A stretch of 64,000 nucleotides of DNA from Evansella caseinilytica. GTDB taxonomy: Bacteria; Bacillota; Bacilli; Bacillales; Salisediminibacteriaceae. Below, one piece after another: positions 26,889-37,600 of the stretch. How positions within the stretch are numbered: position 1 is the stretch's first letter; the number at the start of each line of letters is the position of its first letter. The stretch covers positions 248,001 to 312,000 of the forward strand of contig NZ_FNPI01000003.1 in the NCBI RefSeq assembly GCF_900107275.1, written 5' to 3'. Made by a program: the position numbers and the translations under genes. A model generated the notes under the pieces. The model had not been told where the DNA came from. It saw only the letters and a program-made list of their open reading frames with translations, and made no database searches.

Positions 26889-27359
26889 TCATCCTCCGAT
26901 AATCGCTCTGAACAGATTCGTCGTTTCTCCTGCAGGGTAGATGATATAAAGCATAAAATAAACGACGATGCCGGTTCCTGCTGAGAAAAACCAGATGACG
27001 GAAGTGAGCGGACCGATTTTCCGGTGCTGCGCAAACTTGTTTTTATAGCCTGTAACCAGGGCGATAATCCCCAGTACCGCCGCAACGGTCGCCAGTGTAA
27101 TATGGATAATAAGGAATACCCTGTAAAACAAGAGCGCGCTGTCCGGACCGCCGAAGGAAGTGCTTCCGATAAAAATCGTTTTTGACAAATACAGAATAAA
27201 AAAGATCGTAGCCAGCATCGCCGCCCAGAACATGACTTTTTTATGGGCTTCAACCTTTCTTCTAGCAATAAAATACCAACCGATGGCGACAAAAATCGCA
27301 CTCAAAGCGATAAATATCGTACTTACTAATGGTAAAAACGTTGCCACGGCAAAATTCAT
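26889..27359 (-). CDS. DUF420 membrane protein (CtaM/YozB-like)
   Basis: 156 residues, four to five membrane helices with conserved His in AHKKVMF, IIHITLATV and AQHRKIG, the DUF420 pattern. Family members (CtaM in Staphylococcus, YozB in Bacillus) are needed for heme-copper oxidase maturation. It sits at the end of the cta operon, where B. subtilis has the unrelated CtaG. A TCTCAA-type hairpin separates it from ctaF, so it may have its own promoter. Confidence 0.8.
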   Translation of the reverse strand: MNFAVATFLPLVSTIFIALSAIFVAIGWYFIARRKVEAHKKVMFWAAMLATIFFILYLSKTIFIGSTSFGGPDSALLFYRVFLIIHITLATVAAVLGIIALVTGYKNKFAQHRKIGPLTSVIWFFSAGTGIVVYFMLYIIYPAGETTNLFRAIIGG

Positions 27360-27451
27360 CCTCTCTTACATTCCTGAGTCTTCTCCCATCTCATTATATA
27401 AAGTCCAAGCTGCTTTCGTAAAGCAATCGCTGTTCCGCAAAAAAAAACGAA

Positions 27452-27490
27452 ATGGGTGTCTCAATAAGAATCAGCCTTTGAGACACCCAT
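27452..27490 (-). terminator. Terminator after ctaF
   Basis: ATGGGTGTCTCAA (27452-27464) pairs with TTGAGACACCCAT (27478-27490). On the minus strand TTTCG and a nine-T run follow. Confidence 0.82.
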
Positions 27491-27499
27491 CTATTCAAG

Positions 27500-27850
27500 C
27501 TACCACTTAACGATGCCAAGCAGGAGCATGAGCGACGCGACCGTCGGAATCGCAATGATAACCGCAGACCAGATCATTACGTTCGCCCAGCCGTTTCCCC
27601 GCTCGTTCAAATGCATGAAAACATACAATTGGAGAACAACTTGAATCGTAGCCAACAACAGAATAAACGGCATCGCAAAGCTCGCAGGAATCGCGTCGCT
27701 TGCAATCGAAATAAACGCAAGTGACGTTAAGAAAATCATCAATACAAACGAAATGACCTGTGTTCTCGTTTCACGAGCCAGCTTTCGCTTCACCTTTTTT
27801 GTCGGCTCCCCTTTTAAGGGAGCTGTAGGATCCATTCCATGATCAGCCAT
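27500..27850 (-). CDS. ctaF: Cytochrome caa3 oxidase subunit IV
   Basis: 116 residues, three membrane helices (about 33-53, 59-81, 91-112), cytoplasmic basic N-terminus; COX4_pro family. ATG 27850 has AGGAGG and starts 3 nt after the ctaE stop. Small structural subunit of the caa3 terminal oxidase. Confidence 0.93.
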   Translation of the reverse strand: MADHGMDPTAPLKGEPTKKVKRKLARETRTQVISFVLMIFLTSLAFISIASDAIPASFAMPFILLLATIQVVLQLYVFMHLNERGNGWANVMIWSAVIIAIPTVASLMLLLGIVKW

Positions 27851-27853
27851 AGA

Positions 27854-28471
27854 TCATCCTCCTATTCCCATGAGATAAACAACAGAGAAGATAAACACCC
27901 ACACGACATCGATAAAATGCCAATACAGTACAGCAACGTAAAACTTCGGTGCATTTGTCAGGGTTAGACCTGATTTACGGTAACGGAGCAGGAGCGTCGT
28001 TATCCAGGCAATCCCGAAGGCTACGTGAGCACCATGTGTGCCTACAAGCGTGTAAAATGAAGAACCGAAGGCGCTTGTTGTAAATCCTAAGCCATGGTGC
28101 ACATACTCATAGAACTCATAAATTTCAAAGCCGAGGAAAGCCAGCCCTAATATGACGGTCACGCTCAACCAAAGCAGCAATCCCCTGTAATTTCCTTTTT
28201 TCATGTTGATGATCGCAAACACGCTCGTTAAACTGCTCGTTAACAATATCATCGTCATGATGAACACGAGCGGCAAGGAGAACAGCTCATCAGGGCCGGG
28301 GCCGGTATGCGTAGACCCCTTTAGGCCAAGATACGTTCCGAACAAGCTTGCGAACAACACAGTTTCACCGCCGAGAAAGAACCAAAAGCCGAGAAACTTA
28401 TTTCTACCTTCGAGGGTCGCCTTCTCCGGATTTGGAGGTAAGGTTTGCTGAACGGTATGCTGATGTTCCAT
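27854..28471 (-). CDS. ctaE: Cytochrome caa3 oxidase subunit III
   Basis: 205 residues from ATG 28471, which follows the ctaD stop by 1 nt and has AAAGGGGGG upstream. Five membrane helices; the GGETVLFASLFGTYLGLKG and YTLVGTHGAHVAFGIAW blocks are typical of subunit III. Confidence 0.95.
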   Translation of the reverse strand: MEHQHTVQQTLPPNPEKATLEGRNKFLGFWFFLGGETVLFASLFGTYLGLKGSTHTGPGPDELFSLPLVFIMTMILLTSSLTSVFAIINMKKGNYRGLLLWLSVTVILGLAFLGFEIYEFYEYVHHGLGFTTSAFGSSFYTLVGTHGAHVAFGIAWITTLLLRYRKSGLTLTNAPKFYVAVLYWHFIDVVWVFIFSVVYLMGIGG

Positions 28472-28472
28472 A

Positions 28473-30305
28473 TTACTTACCCCCCTTTGCATTTAAAATG
28501 TCTTCTTTCGGAATATGATATCCATGATCCTCTTTGACCGAACGGACAAACATCGCTCCGAACACCACGACCATTCCTGCAATTGCAAGCGCCCAAAGAT
28601 GATAAATAAACCCAAAGCTGGCAATGAAAAGTCCAAGCGAGATAATAAACGGCAGGAACGAACCGTTCGGCATATGAATATCGCCAAGAGGCTCTGCCGC
28701 TTTCATTTTTCCATCCCCTTCATACTTCTCATACCATAAGGCGTCCACATCGCGAACGAGCGGCGTTTGCGCAAAATTGTATTCCGGCGTCGGCGAAGGA
28801 ATCGTCCACTCCAATGTCCGGCCATCCCACGGATCTCCGGTTGTCTCCTTGTTTTTCATCGATACAAAAATGTTCACGACAAACAGGATAAATGCCACGC
28901 CCATGAAAAAGGCGCCGATCGTACTGATAAGATTCATTTCATCCAGACCTTGACCACCAAGGAACGAAGCCACCCGACGCGGCATTCCGATCAAGCCGAG
29001 AAAATGTTGAACAAAGAACGTTAAATGGAAGCCGAACAGAAACATCCAGAAAAAGATTTTTCCTAACGTTTCATTTAATTTATATCCGAAAATCCTCGGC
29101 CACCAATAAAATGCTCCCGCAAACAACCCTAAGACAACCCCGCCGATGATGACGTAATGAAAGTGGGCGACGACAAAATAAGTGTCATGAAACTGATAGT
29201 TTGCCGCGCTCGTTGCCAGCATGACCCCAGTCACGCCGCCCATGACAAACGACGGGATGAAGCCTAAAGCGAACAAGTTGGCTGTTGTGAATTGGATGCG
29301 CCCTCCCCAAAGGGTAAGCAGCCAGTTGAAAATTTTTATCCCTGTCGGCACCGCGATCGCCATTGTTGCCACTGCAAAAATCGAGTTTGCGACAGGTCCC
29401 ATACCAACGGTAAACATATGGTGAGCCCAAACCATGAACCCGAGGAACCCGATGATCAATGTTGCAAAAACCATTGCCGAGTAACCGAAAAGGCGCTTTT
29501 TCGAAAAGGTTGAAATAATTTCCGAAAATATCCCGAAGGCTGGAAGTACTAAAATGTATACTTCCGGGTGCCCAAAAATCCAGAACAAATGTTGCCAAAT
29601 AATAACGTTTCCACCGAAATCAACAGCGAAATACGTTGCCCCAAAAATACGTTCAAGCATCAATAACAATAATCCAATCGTTAGCGCTGGAAATGCAAAC
29701 AGGATAAGCATCGATGCAACAAATGTACTCCACGTAAACAGCGGCATCCGCATCATGCTCATTCCCGGCGCGCGCATATTGATGATGGTCACGAGGAAGT
29801 TGATCCCCCCGATTAATGTGCCTGCGCCACTAATTTGCAGACCCAACACATAGTAATCGATTCCGGTACCCGGCGATTCACTCGACAGCGGCACGTAAGC
29901 CGTCCACCCTGCATCCGGTGCCCCGCCTGCAAACCAGCTGACATTCAATAGGATTCCCCCAAATAGAAACAACCAAAATCCTAAAGCATTCAAAAAAGGA
30001 AATGCAACGTCTCTGGCACCGATTTGCAATGGAACGATATAGTTCATCAACCCGAATAGCAGAGGCATCGCCGCCAGGAAAATCATTGTTGTGCCGTGCA
30101 TCGTCAACAGTTCGTTAAACGTTTGCGCCGGCAAAAAGGTAAACTCCGGAAACATCAGCTGAATACGCATTAAGATCGCTTCTAAACCACCAAGAGCGAA
30201 GAAAAATGCACCTGCGGCCAAATATAAAATACCGACCTTTTTATGATCAACGGTAGTCAGCCAGTCCCATAAAACACTTTTTGACTGAGCCTTCGCATGT
30301 GACAC
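28473..30305 (-). CDS. ctaD: Cytochrome caa3 oxidase subunit I
   Basis: 610 residues, 12 or more membrane helices. Catalytic core of a proton-pumping heme-copper oxidase. Seen: heme ligand segment LLTMHGTTMIF, CuB/cross-link region WIFGHPEVYILVLP, HH pair in VWAHHMFTVG, and HDTYFVVAHFHYVIIGG with the heme a/a3 ligands. GTG start at 30305 with AAGGGGG upstream. Part of ctaCDEF. Confidence 0.97.
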   Translation of the reverse strand: MSHAKAQSKSVLWDWLTTVDHKKVGILYLAAGAFFFALGGLEAILMRIQLMFPEFTFLPAQTFNELLTMHGTTMIFLAAMPLLFGLMNYIVPLQIGARDVAFPFLNALGFWLFLFGGILLNVSWFAGGAPDAGWTAYVPLSSESPGTGIDYYVLGLQISGAGTLIGGINFLVTIINMRAPGMSMMRMPLFTWSTFVASMLILFAFPALTIGLLLLMLERIFGATYFAVDFGGNVIIWQHLFWIFGHPEVYILVLPAFGIFSEIISTFSKKRLFGYSAMVFATLIIGFLGFMVWAHHMFTVGMGPVANSIFAVATMAIAVPTGIKIFNWLLTLWGGRIQFTTANLFALGFIPSFVMGGVTGVMLATSAANYQFHDTYFVVAHFHYVIIGGVVLGLFAGAFYWWPRIFGYKLNETLGKIFFWMFLFGFHLTFFVQHFLGLIGMPRRVASFLGGQGLDEMNLISTIGAFFMGVAFILFVVNIFVSMKNKETTGDPWDGRTLEWTIPSPTPEYNFAQTPLVRDVDALWYEKYEGDGKMKAAEPLGDIHMPNGSFLPFIISLGLFIASFGFIYHLWALAIAGMVVVFGAMFVRSVKEDHGYHIPKEDILNAKGGK

Positions 30306-30326
30306 GTTGTTACCCCCTTAACAACC

Positions 30327-31334
30327 CTATTCTTCTAATACTTTCAAGCTTTTCAAATATTCCGTAAGAGCGTCCAGTTCGTCTTCCGTAAAGTCTGGAA
30401 ATGCTGGCATTCCGTTGCCAGGTTTCAGCGATTGCGGATCACGAATCCAGTCTTTGATGTTCTCGTCTTCATATTTTAAATAACCGGCTACAACCGTACG
30501 TTCCCCAAAGTTTGTAAGGTCAGGTCCGAAGCCTCCCTGGCCGGAAATCGAGTGGCATTGCAGACAGCTTTGCTCATAAAGTGTGCGCCCTTCAACGAGC
30601 ACCTCCGACTCAGACTGTTCTTTTTCCTCAGCCGGTACAGCCATATTGGCAGCCCATGTTTCAAACACATCCGTTTCCACGGCAATGACTTTAAAATCCA
30701 TCAGCCAGTGGGACGGCCCGCAAAGCTCTGTACACTTTCCTAGATACACGCCTTCTTTCGGCGCCTCAATCCACATATCGTTGACGTTGCCGGGAACGTT
30801 ATCCTGTTTCCCTGCCAGCGCTGGAACCCAGAAGGAATGGATGACATCGCTTGACTCCAAATTAATGATGACGCGAGTATTCGTTGGAATGTACATATCC
30901 TGTCCTGCAACAATATCATAATCAGGATACTCAAATTCCCACCAGAATGCATGTGCGGTCACGTTCACCGTAATCGAATCCTCCGTAGGCTCTGTGTCTG
31001 CCAATGTAAATGTTTCCATAACATTCGGCACTGCCAGAATCAGCAATAAGAAAATCGGAATCGCTGTCCATACCACTTCCAGCACCTTGTTGCCATGAAC
31101 CTGTTTCGGGATGTGGGTATCCCCCGGCCGTTCGCGGAAGCGGATCAACACAAACACATAGATGGCGAAAACAACAACAATGACAAAAATCATGATATAC
31201 AAGCTCAGACGAATTAAGGAAAACTGCATTTCTGCTACCGGACCTTGCGGATCAAGCGCAGATAAGTTTTGCTGCCCACACCCTGCCAACAGCAAGAAGA
31301 ACGATAGTGGAAGCAATCGCCATAAATACTTCAT
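30327..31334 (-). CDS. ctaC: Cytochrome caa3 oxidase subunit II with fused cytochrome c domain
   Basis: 335 residues. Lipoprotein signal (lipobox LAGC, about 16-19), two membrane helices (about 40-65 and 82-104), CuA domain with HSFWVPAL and GKCTELCGPSHWLM, then a C-terminal cytochrome c domain with CLQCH (about 255-259) and Met in GNGMPAFP. This defines the oxidase as caa3 type, taking electrons from cytochrome c. Confidence 0.97.
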   Translation of the reverse strand: MKYLWRLLPLSFFLLLAGCGQQNLSALDPQGPVAEMQFSLIRLSLYIMIFVIVVVFAIYVFVLIRFRERPGDTHIPKQVHGNKVLEVVWTAIPIFLLLILAVPNVMETFTLADTEPTEDSITVNVTAHAFWWEFEYPDYDIVAGQDMYIPTNTRVIINLESSDVIHSFWVPALAGKQDNVPGNVNDMWIEAPKEGVYLGKCTELCGPSHWLMDFKVIAVETDVFETWAANMAVPAEEKEQSESEVLVEGRTLYEQSCLQCHSISGQGGFGPDLTNFGERTVVAGYLKYEDENIKDWIRDPQSLKPGNGMPAFPDFTEDELDALTEYLKSLKVLEE

Positions 31335-31364
31335 GTAGTCACAAACCCCTCTTTCTGTCTTCTA

Positions 31365-31440
31365 GTGTTTTGTTCAAAAAGATTGCTTTTTATCTTTTTG
31401 AACAAATACGAAGCAATGAGCGGAATCATTGCCTTTTTCA
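31365..31440 (-). mobile_element. Internally deleted family A fragment between ctaC and ctaB
   Basis: 76 bp: terminal hairpin TTGTTCAAAAAGAT...ATCTTTTTGAACAA, then AAGCAATGAGCGGAATCATTG and CTTTTTCAA, lacking the GCATTCTTTT middle. It ends 2 nt before the ctaB stop codon. Confidence 0.65.
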
Positions 31441-31442
31441 AT

Positions 31443-32375
31443 TTAAAACATATGCACGATAATCATTAATACAAAGAGAATTGTTAAATAATTCAATGAA
31501 TAAATGAACATGTGCGAAGCCCACTTGACATCATCCTTGTATTTATAGCCAGCAAGACCCACAGCCAGCCAGCCAACCCCCAATAATACAGTGATGACAG
31601 TGTAAACTGTTCCGAAATGTGCAACTGTAAGCGACACCGGAATTAGCGTTGCCACATACCAGACGATCTGCCGCTTCGTCACGGAAAAACCGGCGACGAC
31701 AGGCAGCATCGGAATACCCGCACGTTTATACTCGTCCACGCGCTTCATCGCCAAGGCCAAAAAATGCGGCGGCTGCCAAAGAAACATGATCAGAAACAGT
31801 GACCAGGCGATCGGATGAAGTCCGGGATCAATTGCCGCCCAGCCAATCAATGGTGGAACAGCGCCGGAAAAACTCCCTACAATCGTATTGAAAGTTGTCG
31901 TTCGTTTCGTCCACATGGAATACAGAACAACGTATACAATCAATCCGGCAATACCGATAGCTGCGGCCATCAAGGTTGTCAATGCCAGCAGGATCGTTCC
32001 CAGACCTGCCATCACAAACCCGTAGCTCAAGACTTGTCTTCCGGTTAGCTCCCCGGTAACCGATGGTCGTTCTTTTGTCCGCTCCATAATATGATCGATG
32101 TCACGATCAATATAGTTGTTCAGGGCACAGCCCCCTGCCATAATACAGGCGGATCCCAGCAGCGTGAGAAGCATCTTCAACGGGTCGCTGCTTAATGCTG
32201 TTCCGGAATAATGGGAAGCCAAAAACAGTCCGGCAAATACCGTCAGCAGATTAGACATGACGATGCCGGTCTTGGAAACCGCCAGATAAGATCTCCACGT
32301 TACTTGATGATTCGCTTCTCTTTCATTCTCTTTCTCTAAAGTGTCAGCAGCAATGAATGTACTTGATTTATTCAC
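31443..32375 (-). CDS. ctaB: Protoheme IX farnesyltransferase (heme O synthase)
   Basis: Makes heme O from heme B for the caa3 oxidase. 310 residues from GTG 32375 (GGGGGG 9 nt upstream; a GTG three codons earlier abuts that site). UbiA-type prenyltransferase with about eight helices, first Asp-rich motif [15 protein letters not shown] and second motif [16 protein letters not shown]. Confidence 0.95.
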   Translation of the reverse strand: MNKSSTFIAADTLEKENEREANHQVTWRSYLAVSKTGIVMSNLLTVFAGLFLASHYSGTALSSDPLKMLLTLLGSACIMAGGCALNNYIDRDIDHIMERTKERPSVTGELTGRQVLSYGFVMAGLGTILLALTTLMAAAIGIAGLIVYVVLYSMWTKRTTTFNTIVGSFSGAVPPLIGWAAIDPGLHPIAWSLFLIMFLWQPPHFLALAMKRVDEYKRAGIPMLPVVAGFSVTKRQIVWYVATLIPVSLTVAHFGTVYTVITVLLGVGWLAVGLAGYKYKDDVKWASHMFIYSLNYLTILFVLMIIVHMF

Positions 32376-32677
32376 TTGTTTCACCCCCCCTGATTTAGCG
32401 TTATTTTTCTTAATGAAATCATGAATCCGATGATAAGTCTAATAATCTGCATGTGAAAAGGTGCAGGATGCTTACGCCGAATTTTGCCGGTGTGGTTCAG
32501 CAACATTTTCATTGTGGTACCGCATCCTCAATTGGTGTTTTCGTTATTTTTGATCGCACACACCATTACCATTCATTAAAGGTGTAAAAAATGACCTTTT
32601 TGAACAAACACGATGAAAAATGAACGACAAAAATTTTTTCATTATTAGACTTACACTCACATTATAGATTAAGATTC

Positions 32678-32693
32678 AGTGATTTTCATCACA
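32678..32693. promoter_or_regulatory. FNR/ResD-like dyad
   Basis: AGTGA-N6-TCACA matches the Fnr/Crp dyad TGTGA-N6-TCACA in 9 of 10 positions. On the minus strand the same bases read TTTGTGATGAAAAT, close to a ResD half site. Either fits an aerobic/anaerobic switch for heme A genes; ctaA is ResD-controlled in B. subtilis. Confidence 0.45.
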
Positions 32694-32872
32694 AAAATAA
32701 TGATTACAAATAAGTACCACAAAAACAAATTAAAATCACTATTATCACTATACCAATATTAATAATCTTTTCAAGTGAAATATACTAATTTCATGTGTGT
32801 AATATAATATTGACCGTGGACAATGATCCAGCAGACATTGTTCTTCTTTCTGCCGGCAGGCTAGTGTTTAAA

Positions 32873-32901
32873 TTGAACTTTTCTGCTTTTTACATTAGAA
32901 T
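32873..32901 (+). promoter_or_regulatory. Sigma-A promoter of ctaA
   Basis: TTGAAC (32873-32878), 17-nt spacer, TAGAAT (32896-32901), 82 nt before the ctaA ATG. Confidence 0.7.
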
Positions 32902-32983
32902 TGAGGCGAGTATCATTTAGCTTACGTATTGGCTGTTATTTGGGGAACAGCCGTTAAAACGCAGCGGATAGTCATAGATCAAA

Positions 32984-33916
32984 ATGAACAAACAGAAAGT
33001 CGGTGGAGCTGTGAAGCATCTAGCTTTAAAAATTTATGGCATTATCACCTCTTTGGGTATGTTGGTCGTGCTTTTACAAGGAGCGCTCGTCACGCAAACA
33101 GGCTCCGGAGACGCCTGCGGCGCCGAGTGGCCGCTTTGTTACGGACAAGTCATTCCTAAGTCTCCGACTATAGAAACATTAATCGAATACAGCCACCGTG
33201 TTGTATCGGGCCTCTTGGGTTTGATGGTCGTCATTTTGGCGATTTGGGCCTGGCGCAAGCTGAAGCATATCAAGGAAACGAAGTTTTTTGCCATCATGTC
33301 AGTGCTATTCATTATTTTACAAGGATTGTTGGGAGCTGCGGCAGTCGTATGGGGGCAAACTAATGCCGTGATGGCATTGCATTTCGGTTTCTCGCTGATT
33401 TCATTTACAACGGTTCTGTTGCTGACGATCCTGGCATTTGAAGACGGAAAGCCTGCCCATTTCACGCAACCGCGCATCACCGCCCGGATGAAAAACTATA
33501 TTTACTTTGTTTTGGTATATATTTATGTCGTTGTGTATACCGGAGCCTACGTTCGGCACACCGGGTCCAGCATCGCCTGTTCCGGGTGGCCGTTATGCAA
33601 CGGTCAGTTGATTCCGCCGCTTGAAGGAAGAGTTGCCGTGCAATTCAGTCATCGCGTTGCTGCCGGAATATTATTCATTGTAATACTCATGATGTTCATT
33701 CACCTTCACCGGCATTATCGCGAGCAAAAATCATTGTATTACAGCGGAGCTTTCAGCCTTTTATTTGTAACCGTTCAAGTGATCAGCGGCGCAATTGTCG
33801 TTTTTACCGGATTTACATTAGCGGCTACGCTGTTTCACGCTTTCTTTATCAGCGTGTTGTTTGGCATAGTCAGCTACACGGCCATGCTCGCTTACCGAGC
33901 TGAAAAAACGACATGA
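32984..33916 (+). CDS. ctaA: Heme A synthase
   Basis: Oxidises the C8 methyl of heme O to give heme A. Up to 310 residues, eight membrane helices in two repeats, each with conserved His (EYSHRVVSG and FSHRVAAG) and Cys pairs (GDACGAEWPLCYG and IACSGWPLCNG) in extracytoplasmic loops. The start is uncertain: ATG 32984 has no good ribosome site, and the family usually begins nearer LKIYGIITSLG (about 12 codons on, possible GTG 33011). Confidence 0.94.
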   Translation: MNKQKVGGAVKHLALKIYGIITSLGMLVVLLQGALVTQTGSGDACGAEWPLCYGQVIPKSPTIETLIEYSHRVVSGLLGLMVVILAIWAWRKLKHIKETKFFAIMSVLFIILQGLLGAAAVVWGQTNAVMALHFGFSLISFTTVLLLTILAFEDGKPAHFTQPRITARMKNYIYFVLVYIYVVVYTGAYVRHTGSSIACSGWPLCNGQLIPPLEGRVAVQFSHRVAAGILFIVILMMFIHLHRHYREQKSLYYSGAFSLLFVTVQVISGAIVVFTGFTLAATLFHAFFISVLFGIVSYTAMLAYRAEKTT

Positions 33917-33987
33917 TACTTCCTATAAAAGGAGCTTGCATTTCCGCCTCCTTCTCTATGATGATCTTCCAGACATGGTAAAAAAAG

Positions 33988-34029
33988 AAACGGGCTTTGG
34001 AGGCAAAACACCTTGCCTTAAGCCCGTTT
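33988..34029. terminator. Bidirectional terminator between ctaA and dps
   Basis: AAACGGGCTT (33988-33997) pairs with AAGCCCGTTT (34020-34029), with inner GAGGCAA/TTGCCT pairing and A/T tracts on both sides. The two genes converge here. Confidence 0.88.
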
Positions 34030-34096
34030 TTTTCATTATCCGCTCCACTTCTCGAAGCTTTTCCTGTCGCGCGCGTTTTAAAACAGCAGTCCGTTT

Positions 34097-34534
34097 TTAT
34101 TCACCCAGGAACGAACGGAGCATCCAAGTATGCTTTTCCACCGATTGACGGACGCCGATTAACATATCCTGTGTCGGTTCGTCATCATCCAGTTCGCCGA
34201 TGGCTACATTCAACTCTGCGCTCAATGCTTGAAAATCCTTGACCAGTGCCTGTACCATTTCTTCCGCTTTGCGTTCCCCTGAAGCTTCCGGAACCGTTGC
34301 AATTTCAAGATATTCTTTCATTGTAGCAACAGGTTCCCCGCCTAAAGTAAGCAGGCGTTCTGCCAGCTCATCAATATGCCCTGCCGCTTCGTTATACAGC
34401 TCTTCGAACTTTTCGTGAAGCTTGAAGAAGTTTACCCCCTTCACATACCAGTGATAGTTGTGAAGTTTTACGAAAAGCACATTCCAGTTTGCCACCTGTT
34501 TGTTTAGTATTTCTGCTGTTTTTTCATTTGCCAA
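34097..34534 (-). CDS. dps: Dps family ferroxidase/DNA-protection protein
   Basis: 145 residues from TTG 34534 (GGGAG 9 nt upstream). Four-helix ferritin-like protein with the ferroxidase residues in [11 protein letters not shown] and [23 protein letters not shown]. Oxidises Fe2+ with H2O2 and protects DNA in stress and stationary phase. It stands alone between terminators. Could also be called MrgA-like, but no PerR box is visible. Confidence 0.92.
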   Translation of the reverse strand: MANEKTAEILNKQVANWNVLFVKLHNYHWYVKGVNFFKLHEKFEELYNEAAGHIDELAERLLTLGGEPVATMKEYLEIATVPEASGERKAEEMVQALVKDFQALSAELNVAIGELDDDEPTQDMLIGVRQSVEKHTWMLRSFLGE

Positions 34535-34572
34535 ATTGATCAACTCCCAAAATTATTTGCTCATTTGTTCTT

Positions 34573-34598
34573 TTCCCCTAAAAAGAACAAAATAAAAC
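34573..34598 (-). promoter_or_regulatory. Possible sigma-B promoter of dps
   Basis: Minus strand GTTTTA (34598-34593), 14 nt, GGGGAA (34578-34573), near the sigma-B consensus GTTTAA-N12-15-GGGTAT. dps is a sigma-B gene in B. subtilis. Confidence 0.5.
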
Positions 34599-34665
34599 AG
34601 CTTTTTCCCCTTTCATTATATTAAAAGGGCAAGAATTTCTCAACACTTCCCCGCCGCGCGTGCGA

Positions 34666-37600
34666 CTATTCGAACTCGACAAGCAGATCGCCTGCTTGAA
34701 TGGCCTCCCCGTTGGCAACGTAAAGCTGTTTAATCGTTCCGTCCAGCGGTGCCTGAACGGTCGTTTCCATCTTCATGGACTCCGTAATGATCAGATGGTC
34801 ACCTTTTTTCACTTTATCGCCTTTTTCGACCAGCGTTTTGACAACGGTTCCCGGCATCGATGCACCAATTTGCTTGCCATTGTTTTTATCTGCCTTTACT
34901 TTCTGAATGACGGCGGATTCCACATTTTCATCTCTTACGATAATTTCCCGCGGCTGCCCGTTTAATTCAAAGTAGATTATCCGCGTCCCGTCTTTCTGTG
35001 CTTCGCCGATGGAAACAAGCTTCACAATCAGCGTTTTTCCCTTTTCGATTTCCACTTCGATTTCCTCCCCGAGGCGAAGACCGTAAAAAAAGGTCAATGT
35101 GTCCAGCACAGACACATCCCCGTATTTCGCAATGATCTCTTCATAATCAAGAAATACTTTGGGATAGAGGGCATAGGAAATCACGTCATGATCAGTGGCT
35201 TGGCGATCCAGTTTTTCATACAGGGCAGCTTTGATTTGTTCGAAATCGACAGCTTCCAGCAGTTCGCCCGGTCTTTCCGTTATCGGCGACTTCCCTTTTA
35301 AAATAATCGCTTGCAGCTTTGACGGGAACCCTTGGTAAGGCTGACCTAAATACCCTTGAAACAATTCGACGACCGAATCCGGAAAATCAAGCGTATCTCC
35401 CCGTTCGTAAATGTCCGCTTCCGTTAAATGATTCTGTACCATAAACAAAGCCATATCGCCGACAACCTTAGACGATGGTGTCACCTTCACAATGTCACCG
35501 AACATGTCGTTTACTGTGCGATACATTTTCTTCACATCATCCCAGCGTTCGCCGAGTCCGACGGCTTTTGCCTGCTGCTGCAAATTGCTGTACTGTCCTC
35601 CTGGCATCTCGTGGGCATATATTTCTGAATGCGGTGCGACCATGCCGCTTTCAAAATCGTGATAGTATTTCCGCGTATCCTCCCAATAGCTGTTCAATTG
35701 TTCTACTTTATCCATTTCCAGCTTCGGCTGACGCTGATGTCCGTTCAGCGCATGGTATAGAGAGTTCATGCTCGGCTGACTCGTCAAGCCGGCCATGGAA
35801 CCGATGGCTGTATCAACGATATCCACCCCAGCATCAATCGCCCGGGCATAGGTGAAAATACCATTGCCGCTCGTATCGTGCGTATGCAGATGAATCGGAA
35901 TGTTCACCGCATCCTTCAGCGCCGAGATCAATTCGTATGCCGCTTGCGGTTTTAATAAGCCGGCCATATCCTTGATCCCTAAAATATGTGCCCCCGCCTG
36001 TTCCAGCTCTTTTGCCAGCTGTAAATAATAGTCCAGGTTGTATTTCGGGCGCGAGGAATCAAGGATATCTCCTGTGTAACACATGGCTGCTTCGGCCACC
36101 TTGCCTGTTTTCCGCACGGCCTCGATGGCAGGCACCATGCCCTTTACCCAGTTGAGGCTGTCAAAAATCCGGAAAACATCGATTCCGGCTTCGGCGGATT
36201 TCTCCACAAATTCACCGATTAAATTATCCGGATAGTTTTTATATCCTACTGCATTGGACGCGCGCAAGAGCATCTGAAACAAGACATTCGGCATCTTTTC
36301 ACGAAGTAAAATCAACCGCTTCCACGGGTCTTCATACAAAAATCTCATGGAAACATCAAACGTCGCTCCTCCCCACATTTCCATGGAAAACAAGTTTGGA
36401 ATCATTCTCGCTGTCGGTTCGGCGATTCCCTTCAAGTCCGCCGTTCTCACTCTTGTGGCCAACAGCGATTGGTGCGCATCACGAAAGGTCGTATCGGTCA
36501 ACAGGACCCCAGACTGCGCTTTTATCCAATCCGCTAACGCCTCAGGCCCGCCTTGATCCAACCGTTGCTTTGTTCCTTCCGGGATCGGGTCCAAATAGTT
36601 GACTTTCGGAAAGCGGCGCTTCTCATACACCGGCTTTTTCTTCCGCTGTATTCCCGGGTAACCGTTTACCGTTGTATGGCCGATATAGGACAACATTTTC
36701 GTTCCCCGGTCCCTGCGTTTAGGAAAGACAAACAATTCCGGTGTCATATCAATAAAAGACGTGTCATATTCACCGTTGATAAATTTTTCATGCTGAACAA
36801 CGTTTTCCAGAAAAGCGATATTTGTTTTAATTCCTCTGATCCGGAACTCCCGTAAGTTCCGCACCATTTTTTTCACGGCACTCTCAAAGTGAAGCGCCCA
36901 GGTGGAAACCTTGACAAGCAGCGAATCATAATGCGGAGAGATGACCGCGCCTTGGAAGCCGTTTCCGGCATCCAGCCGGACGCCGAATCCCCCTCCGGAA
37001 CGATACGTCATCAGCCGGCCAGTATCAGGCATGAACTGGTTTTGCGGATCCTCCGTCGTCACGCGGCACTGAATGGCATAGCCGTTCAGCGCGATGCTTC
37101 CCTGGGTCGGAATACCCATGTCGGGACTATGTAAGCTCTTGCCGTCGGCGACAAAAATCTGCGACTGGACGATATCGATTCCGGTAACCATCTCGGTGAT
37201 GGTATGCTCCACTTGGATTCGCGGATTCACTTCAATAAAATAAAATTCTTCCTCTGCTGTAACAAGAAATTCCACGGTTCCGGCATTGACATAATCAATC
37301 TTTTTCATCAACTGTAAGGCAGCATCACAAATTTTTTCCCGACCTGTCTCGGAAAGAGAGACGCTCGGGGCCACCTCGACTACTTTTTGGTGACGTCGTT
37401 GAACGGAGCAATCCCGTTCATATAAATGAACGATATTGCCGAACTGATCTCCGACAATTTGGACTTCGATATGCTTCGGATTTTCCACAAATTTCTCAAG
37501 GTACACTTCGTCATTACCAAAGGCTGCCTTTGCTTCGGAACGCGCGCGTTCAAACGACTCCTTTACGTCCGCCATGGAGCGGACGATGCGCATACCTCGT

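Larger units (their letters stand above)
32385..32983. other. ctaB-ctaA divergent control region
   Basis: About 600 nt without a gene. The ctaB side has GC-normal sequence with no clear element. 32590-32640 holds a family A end remnant (CTTTTTGAACAAACACGA). 32640-32815 is strongly A/T-rich and carries a dyad for redox regulators. 32873-32901 is the ctaA promoter. Confidence 0.6.

Noticed and set aside
26750-27301. Long minus-strand frame across the family B copy and the DUF420 gene
   Set aside because: It is a frame shadow of the DUF420 gene that runs on into repeat DNA.
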